64,000 nucleotides of DNA from Streptomyces sp. NBC_01335. GTDB taxonomy: Bacteria > Actinomycetota > Actinomycetes > Streptomycetales > Streptomycetaceae. A program made the position numbers and the translations under genes. The stretch covers positions 496,001 through 560,000 of the forward strand of contig NZ_CP108370.1 of the NCBI RefSeq assembly GCF_035953295.1, in the 5' to 3' direction. This document shows positions 1-10,577 of the stretch, piece after piece. The stretch's first letter is position 1. Each line of letters begins with the position of its first letter. Under the pieces are notes generated by a model. It was not told the DNA's origin. It made no database searches and saw only the letters and a list, made by a program, of their open reading frames with translations.

Positions 1-3000
1 GGTGGGGTCGGCCGCCGGGTCGGCCGTGCCGGTGGTCACCGCTCCCCGGGTGAGGGCCCAGAGCGGCGCCCCGCTCACGGCGCCGCTCTCCAGTGCCTGG
101 AGGAGCGTGGTGGTGGCGGCCAACCCGTACGGAAGGGCCGGCCGTCGCGGGTCCGCTCCGTGGTCGAGCGAGAGCAGGGAGAGCACCCCGGTCACCGGCT
201 CGGCCGGGGCGCGGTCGGCCGCTTCCGCGAGCAGGGCGGCGAGGGCGTCGCGGTCCGCCCGCGCGTCCGCCACGCGTACCAGGTCGACGCGTGCGCCGCT
301 GCCGGTGAGGGCCTTCTCCAGCAGCGGCGCCCAAGCGTCGTACGGGCGGTCGCCGCCGGTGCGCCCGTCCGGCACGACGAGGAGCCAGCGGGCCGGTCCG
401 GCCGGGGCCGTCGGCTGGTCCGGTACCGGCTGCCAGCGCACCCGGTACCGCAGGCTGTCGGCCTCGGCGGCCCGTCCGCGCTCGCTCCGCCAGTGGGCGA
501 GCCGGGGCAGGACGGTGCCGAGCGCTTCGCGGTGTCCCGGTTCGAGGAGGCCGAGCGTGTCGGCGAGGGCGTCGAGGTCCTGGCGCTCCACGGGCTCCCA
601 GAACCGGTCGTCCCCGGCGGGTACGGCAAAGGGGGCACGGAGTCCGGGTGCGTCGGCCCAGTGGCGGCTGCGCTGGAACGGGTAGGTGGGCAGCTCCACC
701 CGGCTCGGTCCGGAGAGGCCGAGGACGGCGCTCCAGTCGACCTTGGCGCCCCGGGCGTGGGCGGTCCCGAGCGCGGTCAGCAGGGTCTCCGGCTCGGGGC
801 GGCCCCGGCGCAGCAGGGAGGCGAGCGCGGGCGGCGGTGTGCCCTCGGGACGGCCGCCGGGCAGGGCCTCCTGGGTCAGTGCCGTGAGGACGGCTTCGGG
901 GCCCAACTCCAGGAAGGTGGTGACCCCGTCGTGCTCCAGGCGGCGTGCGACGTCGAGGAAGCGCACCGTGCCCCGGGCGTGCGCCGCCCAGTATGCGGGC
1001 GTGAGCGGTCGCTCACGGGTGAAGTGTTCGCCGTCGAGCGCGCTCAACAGGGGTATGCGCGGAGGGAGATGGGTGAGCTCTGCCGCCACCGCGCCGAGTT
1101 CGCCGGTCATCGGGTCCATGAGCGGGGAGTGGAAGGCGTGGCTGGTGCGCAGCCGGCTGGTGCGGCGGCCACGGGCGCGGAAGCGTTCGGCGATCGCGAG
1201 GACCGACGCCTCCTCGCCCGACAACACGGTGGAGGCGGGGCCGTTGACGGCCGCGATGCCCACGGCACCTTCGCGTCCCTCACGTTCGGCCTGTCCGTCG
1301 CGTTCGGCCTGCGTGTCGAGTTCGGCCTGCGTGTCGAGTTCGGCCTGCGTGTCGAGTTCGGCCAGCACCTCGGCTTCGTCCGCCTCCACGGCGACCATGG
1401 CCCCGCCTTCGGGAAGCGCCTGCATCAGGCGGGCGCGGGCGGCGACGAGCGCGGCGGCGTCTTCGAGGGCGAGCACCCCGGCGACGTGGGCGGCGGCCAG
1501 CTCGCCGACGGAGTGCCCGGCCACCACGTCGGGGTGTACGCCCCAGGACTCCAGCAGCCGGAAGAGCGCCACCTCCAGGGCGAACAGCGCGGGCTGGGTG
1601 TACAGCGTGCGGTCCAGCTCGCCGCCGGTGCCGGTGGGCGCCCCGTCGGCGTCCGCGTCGCCGAAGACGACCTCGCGCAGCGGGGCGGACGCGTACCCGG
1701 TCAGGTGGGCGTCGAGCGCCGCGCAGTTGGCGTCGAAGGAGGCGGCGAAGACGGGGTGGGCCGCGTACAGCTCCCGCCCCATGCCGATCCGCTGGCTGCC
1801 CTGTCCGGTGAAGAGGAAGGCGGTCCGGCCGTGGGCCGCGGCGTGGCCGCGTACGGCACCCTCGGCCGACTCCCCCCGTGCGATGGCGCGTACGGCGTCG
1901 AGCAGCTCGGCGGGATTCCCGCCCACCAGTACCGCTCGGTGGTCGAAGGACGGCTTGCGGGCCAGCGCGTACGCCACCTCGGCGGGGTCGGCCGGCGTGG
2001 ATTCACCCTCCGCCGCGGAGTCCTCGTCCCCCAGTGCGGCCAGTCGGGCGGCCTGGTCCCGGAGTGCCTGCGGGGTGCGGGCCGAGAGGACCCAGGGGAC
2101 GGGGCGGCCGGGTGCGGCGGGGGCGCGGGCGGGCTCCGGCGGGGCGGCGGGCGCCTCTTCGAGGATGAGGTGGGCGTTGGTACCGCTGATGCCGAACGCG
2201 GAGACGGCGGCGCGGCGCGGGCGGTCGACGGCCGGCCACGGGGTTTCGCGGGTGAGGAGTTCGACGGAGCCGCGGCTCCAGTCGACGTGCGGTGTGGGGC
2301 GGTCGACGTGCAGGGTACCGGGCAGCAGACCGTGGCCGAGGGCCTGGGTCATCTTGATGACCGCCGCGACGCCCGCCGCCGCCTGGGTGTGGCCGATGTT
2401 GGACTTCAGGGAGCCGAGGAGCAGCGGCCTGCCCTCGGGGCGGTGCTGTCCGTAGGTGTGGATCAGCGCCTGGGCCTCGATGGGGTCGCCGAGGGTGGTG
2501 CCGGTGCCGTGCGCCTCCACCGCGTCGACGTCGGCGGCGGTCAACCCGGCCGACTCAAGGGCTTGTTGGATGACGCGCTGCTGGGAGGGGCCGTTCGGGG
2601 CGGTCAGTCCGTTGCTGGCGCCGTCCGAGTTGACCGCGCTCCCCCGGACCAGGGCGAGCACCCGGTGACCGTGCCGGCGGGCGTCGGAGAGGCGTTCCAG
2701 CAGGACCAGCCCCACCCCCTCCGACCAGGCGGTGCCGTCGGCCGCCGCCGCGAAGGGCTTGCAGTGTCCGTCCGGGGCCAGGCCGCGCTGCCTGCTGAAC
2801 TCGGTGAACATGCCCGGTGTGGCCATCACGCTGACGCCGCCCGCCAGTGCGAGGTCGCACTCGCCGGACCGCAGGGCGCGGGCCGCGAGGTGGAGCGCCA
2901 CCAGGGACGAGGAGCAGGCGGTGTCCACGGTGAGCGCGGGCCCCTCCAGGCCGAGGGCGTAGGCGATCCGGCCGGAGGCGACGCTGACGGTCGCGCCCGT

Positions 3001-6000
3001 CAGCCGGTAGCCCGCCCCCTCGCCGGTGGTCTCGTGCAGCCGGGGACCGTACTCCTGCTGGGTCGCGCCCACGAAGACCCCGGTGCTGCTGCCGCGCAGG
3101 GTGGCGGGATCCACTCCGGCGCGCTCCAGCAGCTCCCAGGAGGTCTCCAGCAGCAGCCGCTGCTGGGGATCCATCGCTTCGGCCTCGCGGGGCGACAGGC
3201 CGAAGAAGTCGGCGTCGAACCGGTCGGCGTCGTGCAGGAATCCGCCCCGTCCGACGTACGATCCGCCGGGCCGGTCGGGGTCCGGGTGGTGGAGGTCCTC
3301 GGGCCAGCCCCGGTTGACGGGGAAGCCGGTGGTCGCGTCGGCGCCCGAGATCAGCAGCTCCCAGAGCTGTTCGGGGGTGTCGGCGCCGCCGGGCCAGCGG
3401 CCGGCGGTGGAGACGATCGCGACCGGATCGCCGTCCGGGCCGGTGGATGCCCCGGTGTGCGGGTCTGCGAACGCGCCGGTGTGCGGGTCGGTGGACGCGT
3501 CGGCGTGCGCGCCGTCCCGCGTGGTCTCCCGGGGCTGTCGTACGGCTTCCGGGCTTTCCGGCGACGCGTCCCGGCGGGACTCCGCCTCCAGGTGCCGGGC
3601 GAGCGCGAGGGGCGTGGGATGGTCGAAGGTCAGGGTGGGCGTCAGCCGGAGCCCGCTCGCCCGGGAGAGCCGGTCCGCGAACTCCACGGCGCCCAGGGAG
3701 TCCAGGCCGAGCGCCTTGAAGGTACGTTCCGTGTCGAGCCCGTCCGTGGAGGCCCCGCCGAGGACCTCCGTGGCGGCGGTGATCACGAGCCGCAGGAAGT
3801 CCGGGCGGGCGGCCAAGTCCGGCGTCTCCTCGCGGATCGGGAGCGCCGCGTCCCGCCCGGCGTCGGGCGTGGTGGCCTCGGGCCGGGGCGAGGTGGCGAA
3901 CCGGAACGGCCGGCGCTGGAAGGCGTACGTGGGCAGGGCGGCGCGCTCCGCACGGTTGCCGCCGTCGAAGAATCCGGACCAGTCGGCGTCCGCGCCGGTC
4001 GTGTGGAGTTCGGCGACTCCGGTGAGCAGGGAGAGCCGTTCGGGCGTCTTGGGGCGCAGCAACGGCACCGCGGTCGCGGTGGTGTCGCCGTCCGCCGCCA
4101 GGACGTCCCGGGTCAGCGCGGTGAGGACGTTGCCGGGGCCCAGCTCGACGTACCCCGTGGTCCCCCGGGACGCCAGCGTGCGCACGGCGTCGCGGAACCG
4201 GACCGGGCGCCGGATGTGCTCGGCCCAGTAGTCGGGGGAGGTCAGCTGGTCCGGCCGGGCCTGTTGTCCGGTGGTGTCGGAGATGACGGTGAGGGTCGGC
4301 GGCCGGAAGGTGAGGCTCGCGGCGATCCGCCGGAACTCCTCCGCCGCGCCGTCCATGTGCGGGGAGTGGAAGGCGTGGCTCACCGTGAGCGCGCGGGTGC
4401 GGCGGCCGAGGGCGGCGAACCGTGCGGCGGCCTCCTCGGCCGCGTCGGCGTCTCCCGAAAGCACTACGGCCCGTGGGCCGTTGACCGCGGCCAGCGCCAA
4501 GCGTCCGGTGTAGTCGGCGAGTACGGGGGCCGCTTCCTCCTCCGTCGCCTCCACCGCGATCATCGCCCCGCCCGCGCGGGCCTCGCTCATGAGGCGTCCG
4601 CGCGCCGCGACGAGGGTGGCCGCGTCGGCGAGCGGCAGCACCCCCGCGGCGTACGCGGCGGTGAGGCCTCCGACGGAGTGGCCGAGGACGAAGTCCGGTG
4701 GCGGAAGGTGTCGTTCGAGCACCCCGTGGAGAGCGGCTCCGAGTGCGAAGAGCGCGACCTGGGTGTACTCGGTGCGGTCGAGCAGGGCCGCTTCCGGAGT
4801 ACCGGGGGCGGCGAACAGGAGGTCGCGCAGGGGACGTTCGAGGTGGGTGTCGAGGGCGGCGCACACCTCGTCGAGTGCGCGGGCGAAGGCGGGCGTGGTG
4901 CGGTGGAGTTCGAGGCCGGCGCCGGGGCGCTGGCTTCCCTGACCGGGGAAGAGGAACGCGACGGGCCCGGCCGCCGTTCGGGCGCGGCCGGTCGACGCGT
5001 TGGGGGTGTGGTGGCCGGCCGCGACGGCGTCCAGGGCGGCCAGCAGGCTCGTACGGTCGGCGCCGAGGACCACCGCCCGGTGGTCGAACAGGGCGCGGGT
5101 GGTGGCGAGGGCGTGCCCGATGCCGTCGGGGGTCGTGTCCGGGTCGGCCCGCACGTGTGCGGCGAGCCGTCCGGCCTGGGCCCGCAGGGCGGCCGGATCG
5201 GCGGCGGAGAGGGTCCAGGGCAGGACGGTCTCCGTGCCGGTGGTGGCGTCGACGGCGGGCCCGGGGCGGGGTGAAGGGCGGACGGGCCGGGTCGGTTCGG
5301 CCAGCAGGACGTGGCAGTTGGTCCCGCCCATGCCGAAGGCGCTCACCCCGGCGATCAGCCGCCGGTCCGGCCGGGGCCAGGGGCCCGGCTCGCGCTGGAC
5401 CCGCAGGCCGAGAGCGTCCAGCGGGATGCGCGGGTTCGGTGTGTCGTGGTTGAGGGTCGCCGGGATGCGCCGGTTCTTCAGGCTCAGCACGGTCTTGAGG
5501 AAGCCGGCGATCCCGGCGGCGCCCTCCAGGTGGCCGATGTTGGTTTTCACCGACCCCACCACGAGCGGCTGATCGGCGGCGCGACCGGCACCGTAGGCGG
5601 CGCCCAGCGCGGCGGCCTCCACCGGGTCCCCCACCGGGGTTCCGGTGCCGTGCAGTTCGACGTACTGGATCTCGTGCGGGTCGATGCCCGCCTCCCGGGC
5701 CGCCAGGTGCAGCACCTCGCGCTGGGCTTCGGCGCTCGGCACGGTGAGGGACTCGGTCGCGCCGTCGTTGTTGACGGCGCTGGCGAGGATCACGCCGTGG
5801 ATGCGGTCGCCGTCCGCGAGGGCCGCGTCCAGCGGCTTGAGGAGGACCAGCCCGCCGCCCTCGCCCCGTACGTATCCGTTGGCGCGGGCGTCGAAGGTGA
5901 ACGAGCGGCCGTCCGGGGAGAGTCCGCCGAAGCGGGCGGCGGCCGAGGTGCTGTCGGGCGCCAGGTTGAGGTTGACCCCGCCGGCCAGCGCGAGCTCGCA

Positions 6001-6681
6001 GTCGCCGTCCCGGACCGCCCGGTGGGCCAGGTGGAGGGAGACGAGGGCGGACGACTGGGCGGAGTCGACGGTCAGGCTGGGGCCGCGCAGGCCGAGGTGG
6101 TAGGAGACCCGGTTGGCGAGCAGGCCCCGGTTGAGGCCGGTCAGGGTGTGCCGGGTGACGGGCTCGGCGTCCTCGCGGTGGCGCAGCAGCGCGTAGTCGT
6201 ACGCCATCGCCCCGAGGTAGACGCCGACCGGGGTTCCGGTGAGGGAACCGGGGACGATTCCGGCCTCTTCCAGCGCCTCCCAGGCGAGTTCGAGGACCAG
6301 CCGCTGCTGCGGGTCCATCTCGGCGGCCTCGCGCGGGGAGATCCCGAAGAACGCGTGGTCGAAGTGGTCGACCTCGTCCAGGAAGCCGCCGGGCAGGTCC
6401 TCGTCGCGGGGCGCCGGGGTTTCCCGGTTGTGGCCCGTGTCCCGGCCCCGGTCCGTACCGCCGCCCGGCCCTTCGCTCCGGCGCCGCCCCGCACCGGGGG
6501 CCGGACGGCGGTCCTCGGGCAGCGGGCGGATCGCGTCGGCGCCCTTGCTCAGCAGGTCCCAGAAGGCGTCGGGGTCGGGGGCTCCGGGCAGCCGGCACGC
6601 CAGTCCGACCACGGCGACGGCACGGCCCCCACCCTGGCCGGAGCCGGCCGTGCGGTTGGCACCTTGACTGGTCATGGTCAT
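1..6681 (-). CDS. Modular type I polyketide synthase, loading module plus first extension module (3' part beyond the window)
   Basis: The start ATG at 6681 follows an AGAAGGG ribosome site; the downstream end is outside the window. Domains in order (residues approximate): ketosynthase 15-460 with Gln209 in place of the catalytic Cys (VDSAQSSA), so a KSQ decarboxylating loading domain; acyltransferase with GHSVG near 667 and HAFH near 771; carrier protein with GLDSLGAVE near 993; a second ketosynthase with DTACSSS (Cys1256), HGTGT and NIGH motifs; a second acyltransferase with GHSVGE near 1722 and HAFH near 1850; then, directly after the LPTYPFQ linker, the structural half of a ketoreductase from about 2000 to the edge. 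No dehydratase lies between AT and KR. HAFH in both ATs predicts malonyl-CoA, giving an acetyl starter and one malonyl extension with ketoreduction. Five in-frame 18-base units expand a loop of AT2. Product unknown. The domain calls are secure; substrate calls are inference. Confidence 0.96.
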   Translation of the reverse strand, partial: MTMTSQGANRTAGSGQGGGRAVAVVGLACRLPGAPDPDAFWDLLSKGADAIRPLPEDRRPAPGAGRRRSEGPGGGTDRGRDTGHNRETPAPRDEDLPGGFLDEVDHFDHAFFGISPREAAEMDPQQRLVLELAWEALEEAGIVPGSLTGTPVGVYLGAMAYDYALLRHREDAEPVTRHTLTGLNRGLLANRVSYHLGLRGPSLTVDSAQSSALVSLHLAHRAVRDGDCELALAGGVNLNLAPDSTSAAARFGGLSPDGRSFTFDARANGYVRGEGGGLVLLKPLDAALADGDRIHGVILASAVNNDGATESLTVPSAEAQREVLHLAAREAGIDPHEIQYVELHGTGTPVGDPVEAAALGAAYGAGRAADQPLVVGSVKTNIGHLEGAAGIAGFLKTVLSLKNRRIPATLNHDTPNPRIPLDALGLRVQREPGPWPRPDRRLIAGVSAFGMGGTNCHVLLAEPTRPVRPSPRPGPAVDATTGTETVLPWTLSAADPAALRAQAGRLAAHVRADPDTTPDGIGHALATTRALFDHRAVVLGADRTSLLAALDAVAAGHHTPNASTGRARTAAGPVAFLFPGQGSQRPGAGLELHRTTPAFARALDEVCAALDTHLERPLRDLLFAAPGTPEAALLDRTEYTQVALFALGAALHGVLERHLPPPDFVLGHSVGGLTAAYAAGVLPLADAATLVAARGRLMSEARAGGAMIAVEATEEEAAPVLADYTGRLALAAVNGPRAVVLSGDADAAEEAAARFAALGRRTRALTVSHAFHSPHMDGAAEEFRRIAASLTFRPPTLTVISDTTGQQARPDQLTSPDYWAEHIRRPVRFRDAVRTLASRGTTGYVELGPGNVLTALTRDVLAADGDTTATAVPLLRPKTPERLSLLTGVAELHTTGADADWSGFFDGGNRAERAALPTYAFQRRPFRFATSPRPEATTPDAGRDAALPIREETPDLAARPDFLRLVITAATEVLGGASTDGLDTERTFKALGLDSLGAVEFADRLSRASGLRLTPTLTFDHPTPLALARHLEAESRRDASPESPEAVRQPRETTRDGAHADASTDPHTGAFADPHTGASTGPDGDPVAIVSTAGRWPGGADTPEQLWELLISGADATTGFPVNRGWPEDLHHPDPDRPGGSYVGRGGFLHDADRFDADFFGLSPREAEAMDPQQRLLLETSWELLERAGVDPATLRGSSTGVFVGATQQEYGPRLHETTGEGAGYRLTGATVSVASGRIAYALGLEGPALTVDTACSSSLVALHLAARALRSGECDLALAGGVSVMATPGMFTEFSRQRGLAPDGHCKPFAAAADGTAWSEGVGLVLLERLSDARRHGHRVLALVRGSAVNSDGASNGLTAPNGPSQQRVIQQALESAGLTAADVDAVEAHGTGTTLGDPIEAQALIHTYGQHRPEGRPLLLGSLKSNIGHTQAAAGVAAVIKMTQALGHGLLPGTLHVDRPTPHVDWSRGSVELLTRETPWPAVDRPRRAAVSAFGISGTNAHLILEEAPAAPPEPARAPAAPGRPVPWVLSARTPQALRDQAARLAALGDEDSAAEGESTPADPAEVAYALARKPSFDHRAVLVGGNPAELLDAVRAIARGESAEGAVRGHAAAHGRTAFLFTGQGSQRIGMGRELYAAHPVFAASFDANCAALDAHLTGYASAPLREVVFGDADADGAPTGTGGELDRTLYTQPALFALEVALFRLLESWGVHPDVVAGHSVGELAAAHVAGVLALEDAAALVAARARLMQALPEGGAMVAVEADEAEVLAELDTQAELDTQAELDTQAERDGQAEREGREGAVGIAAVNGPASTVLSGEEASVLAIAERFRARGRRTSRLRTSHAFHSPLMDPMTGELGAVAAELTHLPPRIPLLSALDGEHFTRERPLTPAYWAAHARGTVRFLDVARRLEHDGVTTFLELGPEAVLTALTQEALPGGRPEGTPPPALASLLRRGRPEPETLLTALGTAHARGAKVDWSAVLGLSGPSRVELPTYPFQRSRHWADAPGLRAPFAVPAGDDRFWEPVERQDLDALADTLGLLEPGHREALGTVLPRLAHWRSERGRAAEADSLRYRVRWQPVPDQPTAPAGPARWLLVVPDGRTGGDRPYDAWAPLLEKALTGSGARVDLVRVADARADRDALAALLAEAADRAPAEPVTGVLSLLSLDHGADPRRPALPYGLAATTTLLQALESGAVSGAPLWALTRGAVTTGTADPAADPT
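1285..1374 (-). repeat. In-frame 18-base minisatellite in AT2 of the PKS
   Basis: Five 18-base units in a row; the three central copies (1303-1356) are identical. On the coding strand they give the hexapeptide LDTQAE repeated three times, flanked by degenerate copies. The array lies between GHSVGE and the HAFH specificity motif, probably in a surface loop, and keeps the reading frame. Confidence 0.9.
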
Positions 6682-7143
6682 CGCCGAGCCCTTCTCGTAC
6701 GTCGCGCGGAGCGTTTCCGGCGCTATGGGTCCGTTCTCCGTGGCCGGGTAATCAGGCACCGGGCAGTCGGGGATCAACAGCCGGGTTCCCAGAACGCGCG
6801 TTCATTTCTTCCGGGGCCGGAACATTTCGATTCCGCCCGTTTCCGGAAGGCCGGGTTCGGAGCCCGGCCGGACCCTGGCCGGACCCCTGCCGAAGCCTCG
6901 GCGTCATCTCCCACATCCTGACCTCCTTGGGCGTTCCCCGCCTACCCCTACCCTCCCCCTATGACCCCCATCACTCCGCCCGGACCTGGGTTTTCACCGC
7001 CACACCCCTGGTTCGGAGCCCATCGTGAAGTCACCCCCTAGCGGCACGGGGAATAGGGGTTCCGTTCCGGAAAAGGCCCGCCGTAGCGTCGACGGGAAAC
7101 AATTCGACAGCCGCACGCAACATCAATTCGAGAGGAATCAGAA
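6682..7143. promoter_or_regulatory. Divergent promoter region PKS / CCR with repeated CCCCTA elements
   Basis: This 462-base region separates the PKS (leftward) from the CCR gene (rightward) and has no convincing gene. It holds CCCCTA at 6945-6950, 6956-6961 (11 bases apart, one helical turn) and 7035-7040, and the inverse TAGGGG at 7054-7059 within GAATAGGGGTT (7051-7061). The pair 7035-7040/7054-7059 forms an inverted repeat 83-108 bases upstream of the CCR start. The same 11-mer occurs upstream of the dehydrogenase gene near 12.64 kb, so a shared activator site is likely. The regulator is not identified. Confidence 0.55.
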
Positions 7144-8499
7144 ATGGATTCTCTGACCGAGGCCGTTCTCCGCGGAGCCTCACCGGAGGAGTTGGAGCGC
7201 GCCCCCGTTCCCACGGAATTCACCGCCGCCCACATCCGGCAGGAGGACGTCGGCATCTTCGACGGCGTGGCCGACAAGGACGTGCGCCGTTCGCTGAAGG
7301 TGGACCGGGTGCCGATGCCCGAACTCGCTCCGGACGAGGTGCTGGTGGCGGTCATGGCCAGCTCCATCAACTACAACACCGTCTGGTCGGCGACCTTCCA
7401 GCCCGTCTCCACCTTCAACGCGCTCAAGCGGTACGCCCGCACCGGCGGTTACAACGCCCGCCACGACCAGCCCTTCCAGGTCGTCGGCTCCGACGCGGCC
7501 GGCGTGATCGTGCGCACCGGCGCCGGGGTCCGGCGCTGGAAGGTGGGCGACCACGTGGCCGTCAACGCGGCGGTGGTGGACGAGCAGGACCCGGTGACGC
7601 ACTCCGACGGCATGCTCGGCGCCGACCAGAAGGCATGGGGGTACGAGACGAACTTCGGCGGCCTCGCGCACTACACCGTCGTGCGGGCCAGCCAGTTGCT
7701 GCCCAAGCCGGCCCATCTGACCTGGGAGGAAGCAGCCTGCGTGCCGCTCTGCGGCGGGACCGCGTACCGCATGCTGGTCAGCGACCGGGGCGCCCGTATC
7801 AAGCAGGGCGACATCGTGCTGATCTGGGGCGCGACCGGCGGTCTCGGCGCGTTCGCCGTCCAACTGGTCAAGAATGGCGGTGGCATCCCCGTCGGAGTCG
7901 TCAACTCCGAAGCCAAGGCGAAGCAGTTGCAGAAGCTCGGTTGCGATGTGGTGATCAACCGCGAGGAGATCGGCATCGGCGGCGAGCCGACGGCCGGAGC
8001 CGGGACGGTGGAGCTGGCCAAGCGACTCGGCCGGGCCATCCGGGCGGAGCTCGGCGAGGACCCGCACGTCGTGTTCGACCACGTCGGCCGGGCCACCTTC
8101 GGCATCTCGGTCATCGTGGCGCGGCGCGGCGGCACGGTCGTCACCTGCGGTTCGAGCACCGGCTACGACCACAGCTTCGACAACCGGTACTTCTGGATGA
8201 ACCTCAAGCGCATCGTGGGCAGTCACGGGATGAACCTCCACGAGGCGGCGGAGATGATGCGACTGCTCAAACTCGGCAGCGTCTCACCGGTCCTCTCCGA
8301 GGTGTACCCGCTGGCGGAGGTCGGCGAGGCGGCCCGCCTGGTGCAGACGAACAGCCACACCGGCAAGGTCGGCGTCCTCGCACTCGCCCCCGAGGCCGGT
8401 CTCGGCGTGACCGACCCCCGACTGCGCGCCCGGATCGGCGAGGAGCGGCTCGGTCCGCTGCGTTCCGGACTTCTCCCGCAACCCGCGCTCGCCCGGTGA
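7144..8499 (+). CDS. ccr: Crotonyl-CoA carboxylase/reductase (2-alkylmalonyl-CoA-forming)
   Basis: NADPH-dependent reductive carboxylation of 2-enoyl-CoA to an alkylmalonyl-CoA, an extender unit for polyketide synthases. The 451-residue length is normal for the family. ATG at 7144 has AGAGGAA six bases upstream. Visible signatures are Asn78 (INYNTVW), Tyr167-Glu168 (WGYETNFG) and His361 (GSHGMN), at the places where the family has its CO2-binding Asn, Phe/Tyr-Glu and His, and the nucleotide-binding WGATGGLG at 228-235. The family usually shows GSHFAN where this protein has GSHGMN. That could enlarge the acyl pocket, but this is inference. It is divergent from the PKS and followed by an acyl-AMP ligase and a KAS III, which fits extender supply for later PKS modules, since the two ATs seen here look malonyl-specific. 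Confidence 0.93.
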   Translation: MDSLTEAVLRGASPEELERAPVPTEFTAAHIRQEDVGIFDGVADKDVRRSLKVDRVPMPELAPDEVLVAVMASSINYNTVWSATFQPVSTFNALKRYARTGGYNARHDQPFQVVGSDAAGVIVRTGAGVRRWKVGDHVAVNAAVVDEQDPVTHSDGMLGADQKAWGYETNFGGLAHYTVVRASQLLPKPAHLTWEEAACVPLCGGTAYRMLVSDRGARIKQGDIVLIWGATGGLGAFAVQLVKNGGGIPVGVVNSEAKAKQLQKLGCDVVINREEIGIGGEPTAGAGTVELAKRLGRAIRAELGEDPHVVFDHVGRATFGISVIVARRGGTVVTCGSSTGYDHSFDNRYFWMNLKRIVGSHGMNLHEAAEMMRLLKLGSVSPVLSEVYPLAEVGEAARLVQTNSHTGKVGVLALAPEAGLGVTDPRLRARIGEERLGPLRSGLLPQPALAR

Positions 8500-8684
8500 G
8501 CACACCTCCCGCAACCCGTACGCGCACGACGAGCGTGCCGCGCGGAGCACGTACCGCACCACGGACCACTGCCACGCGTGCTCAGCGCCGAGCACGCACC
8601 GCACCACCCGGCACCGCCGTGAGTGCTGCCCCGAGCCGAACGCACCGGCGCACGACGCCGCAGCGACGAGAGGCCTGACACCCC

Positions 8685-10577
8685 ATGACCGCCACCGCCT
8701 CCACCTCCACTGCCACCGCACCCTCCCAGCGGCGCTCAGCCGCGCCGGACACCACGACGGGTGAGCTGCCGAGCCTCCCCGAGGTGCTGCGTCTGCGTGC
8801 CCGGACCCGGCCCGACGACCTCGCCTACGTCTTCCTCCGCAACGGCGAGACCCCGGAACAGTCCCTGACGTACCGTCAACTCGACGCAGCCGCACGCTCC
8901 CGGGCGGCGACGCTCGACGCGGCCGGACTCCGCGGCAACGCTGTGGTGCTGCTCTACCCGTCCGGACTGGAGTTCGTCTCCACGCTCCTCGCCTGCATGT
9001 ACGCCGGTGTCGCGGGCGCCCCCGTCCAGGTGCCGACCCGGCAGCGCGGCCTGGAGCGGCTGCGGCGCATCGCGGACGACGCGGGCACGACCACCGTGCT
9101 CACCACGGCGGCGGTCAAGAGCGACCTGGAGCAACGCTTCGGCGGGGCGGCGGAGTTGGCAGGACTCACGCTCATCGCCACCGACACCGCCGCCCCGCCC
9201 TCCGGTGCGCCGGACGGGTCGGCGGCGGACGGGCCGGAGACCGTGGAGTGGTCCGGACCGCCGGCCGGTCCGGACGACATCGCCCTGCTCCAGTACACGT
9301 CCGGCTCGACCGGTGATCCGAAGGGCGTCCGCGTCACCCACGCCAACTTCCGCAGCAACGTCGCCGAGACGGACCAGCTGTGGCCCTGCCGTGCGGACAG
9401 CGCCGTCGTCAACTGGCTGCCGCTCTTCCACGACATGGGGATGCTGTTCGGGCTCGTCCTGCCGCTGTGGGCGGGGATTCCGGCCTATCTGATGGCCCCC
9501 GAGGCGTTCATCCGGCGGCCGTCGCGCTGGCTGGAGGCGATCTCCCGGTTCCGAGGCAGCCACACCGCCGCGCCGAGCTTCGCGTACGAACTCTGTGTAC
9601 GGGACGCCACGGAGAACGGTCTCTCCGAAGGGCTGGACCTGTCCTCGCTCCGGGTGGCCGCCAACGGGGCCGAGCCCGTGCGGTGGGACACGGTGCGCGC
9701 CTTCACCGAGGCGTTCGCCCCGGCCGGTTTCCGGTCGAGCGCGATGTGCCCCGGCTACGGCCTGGCGGAGAACACCCTGAAGGCCACCGGCAGCCGGGAG
9801 GACCGGGAGCCCACGCTCCTCGTCCTGTCGGCCCAGGCGCTGCGCGAGGGCCGCGCCCAGCCGGTCGCGGTCGCCGGGGCGGCGGCGGTCGAGGCATCCG
9901 GTGCGGACGCGTCGGCCTCCTTTGCCCGCACGGTGCACGCGGTGGGCAGCGGTACCACGGTGGGCGCCACCTCGGTCCGGATCGCGGACCCGGAGCAGCT
10001 GACCGGCCTGCCGGACGGATCGGTCGGCGAGATCTGGGTCAACGGCCCCTGTGTGGCCGGTGGCTACCACGGGCGGCCCGAGGAGAGTCTGCGCACCTTC
10101 GGGGCGCGGCTGGTGGGCGAGGAGGACCTGGGCGCCTGGCTGCGGACCGGCGACCTCGGTTTCGTCCACGACGGCGAGCTGTTCGTGACCGGCCGGCTGA
10201 AGGACGTGATCATCCGCAAGGGCCGCAACTACTATCCGCAGGACATCGAGGTGTCGGCGGAGAGCGCCGATCCGGCGCTCCAGCCGAACTGCGCGGCTGC
10301 GTTCTCCGTGGACGACGGCGCGGCGGAGCGACTGGTGCTGGTGGTCGAGGCGGACGGGCGGGCCCAGCGCGACGGGGGCGCCGAGGGCCTGCACGCCCGT
10401 GTCCGGGCCGCCGTGCTCGACCGGCAGCGGCTGGAGGCGGACGAGATCCTGCTGGTGCGACGCGGGTCGCTGCCGAAGACGTCGAGCGGGAAGGTGCAGC
10501 GCCGCGAGACCCGACGCCGTTATCTGGACGGCGAGTTCGGGGCGCGTACGATCCCGTCGTCCGCCCCGGAGGCGTGA
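8685..10577 (+). CDS. Fatty acyl-AMP ligase (FAAL)
   Basis: Activates a fatty acid as acyl-adenylate, normally for transfer to a carrier protein rather than to CoA. The 630-residue protein has the AMP-binding loop YTSGSTGDPKG at 204-214, WLPLFHDMG, the SAAPSFAYELC-type stretch, YGLAENTL, the hinge block GRLKDVIIRKGRNYYPQDIE and the C-terminal catalytic Lys in PKTSSGKVQR. FHDMG and the RKGRNYYPQDIE block are hallmarks of FadD32/FAAL-type rather than acyl-CoA ligases. It starts 185 bases after CCR (GAGAGG 11 bases before ATG). Its TGA shares one base with the ATG of the KAS III gene, so the two are coupled. There is no free ACP nearby, so the acceptor may be a PKS or fatty-acid ACP. The FAAL assignment over a CoA ligase rests on motif recall, not on an alignment of the insertion. 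Confidence 0.9.
   Translation: MTATASTSTATAPSQRRSAAPDTTTGELPSLPEVLRLRARTRPDDLAYVFLRNGETPEQSLTYRQLDAAARSRAATLDAAGLRGNAVVLLYPSGLEFVSTLLACMYAGVAGAPVQVPTRQRGLERLRRIADDAGTTTVLTTAAVKSDLEQRFGGAAELAGLTLIATDTAAPPSGAPDGSAADGPETVEWSGPPAGPDDIALLQYTSGSTGDPKGVRVTHANFRSNVAETDQLWPCRADSAVVNWLPLFHDMGMLFGLVLPLWAGIPAYLMAPEAFIRRPSRWLEAISRFRGSHTAAPSFAYELCVRDATENGLSEGLDLSSLRVAANGAEPVRWDTVRAFTEAFAPAGFRSSAMCPGYGLAENTLKATGSREDREPTLLVLSAQALREGRAQPVAVAGAAAVEASGADASASFARTVHAVGSGTTVGATSVRIADPEQLTGLPDGSVGEIWVNGPCVAGGYHGRPEESLRTFGARLVGEEDLGAWLRTGDLGFVHDGELFVTGRLKDVIIRKGRNYYPQDIEVSAESADPALQPNCAAAFSVDDGAAERLVLVVEADGRAQRDGGAEGLHARVRAAVLDRQRLEADEILLVRRGSLPKTSSGKVQRRETRRRYLDGEFGARTIPSSAPEA

Noticed and set aside
2555..6598. Long minus-strand frame of 1,347 codons inside the PKS.
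   Set aside because: It is frame-shifted against the real PKS frame; its translation is Arg/Pro-rich without PKS motifs, while the frame starting at 6681 contains all of them.
8685..10577. FAAL as a stand-alone NRPS adenylation domain.
   Set aside because: FHDMG, the SAAPSFAYELC-type stretch and RKGRNYYPQDIE are acyl-AMP ligase signatures. The NRPS motifs FDAS and YGPTE are absent.
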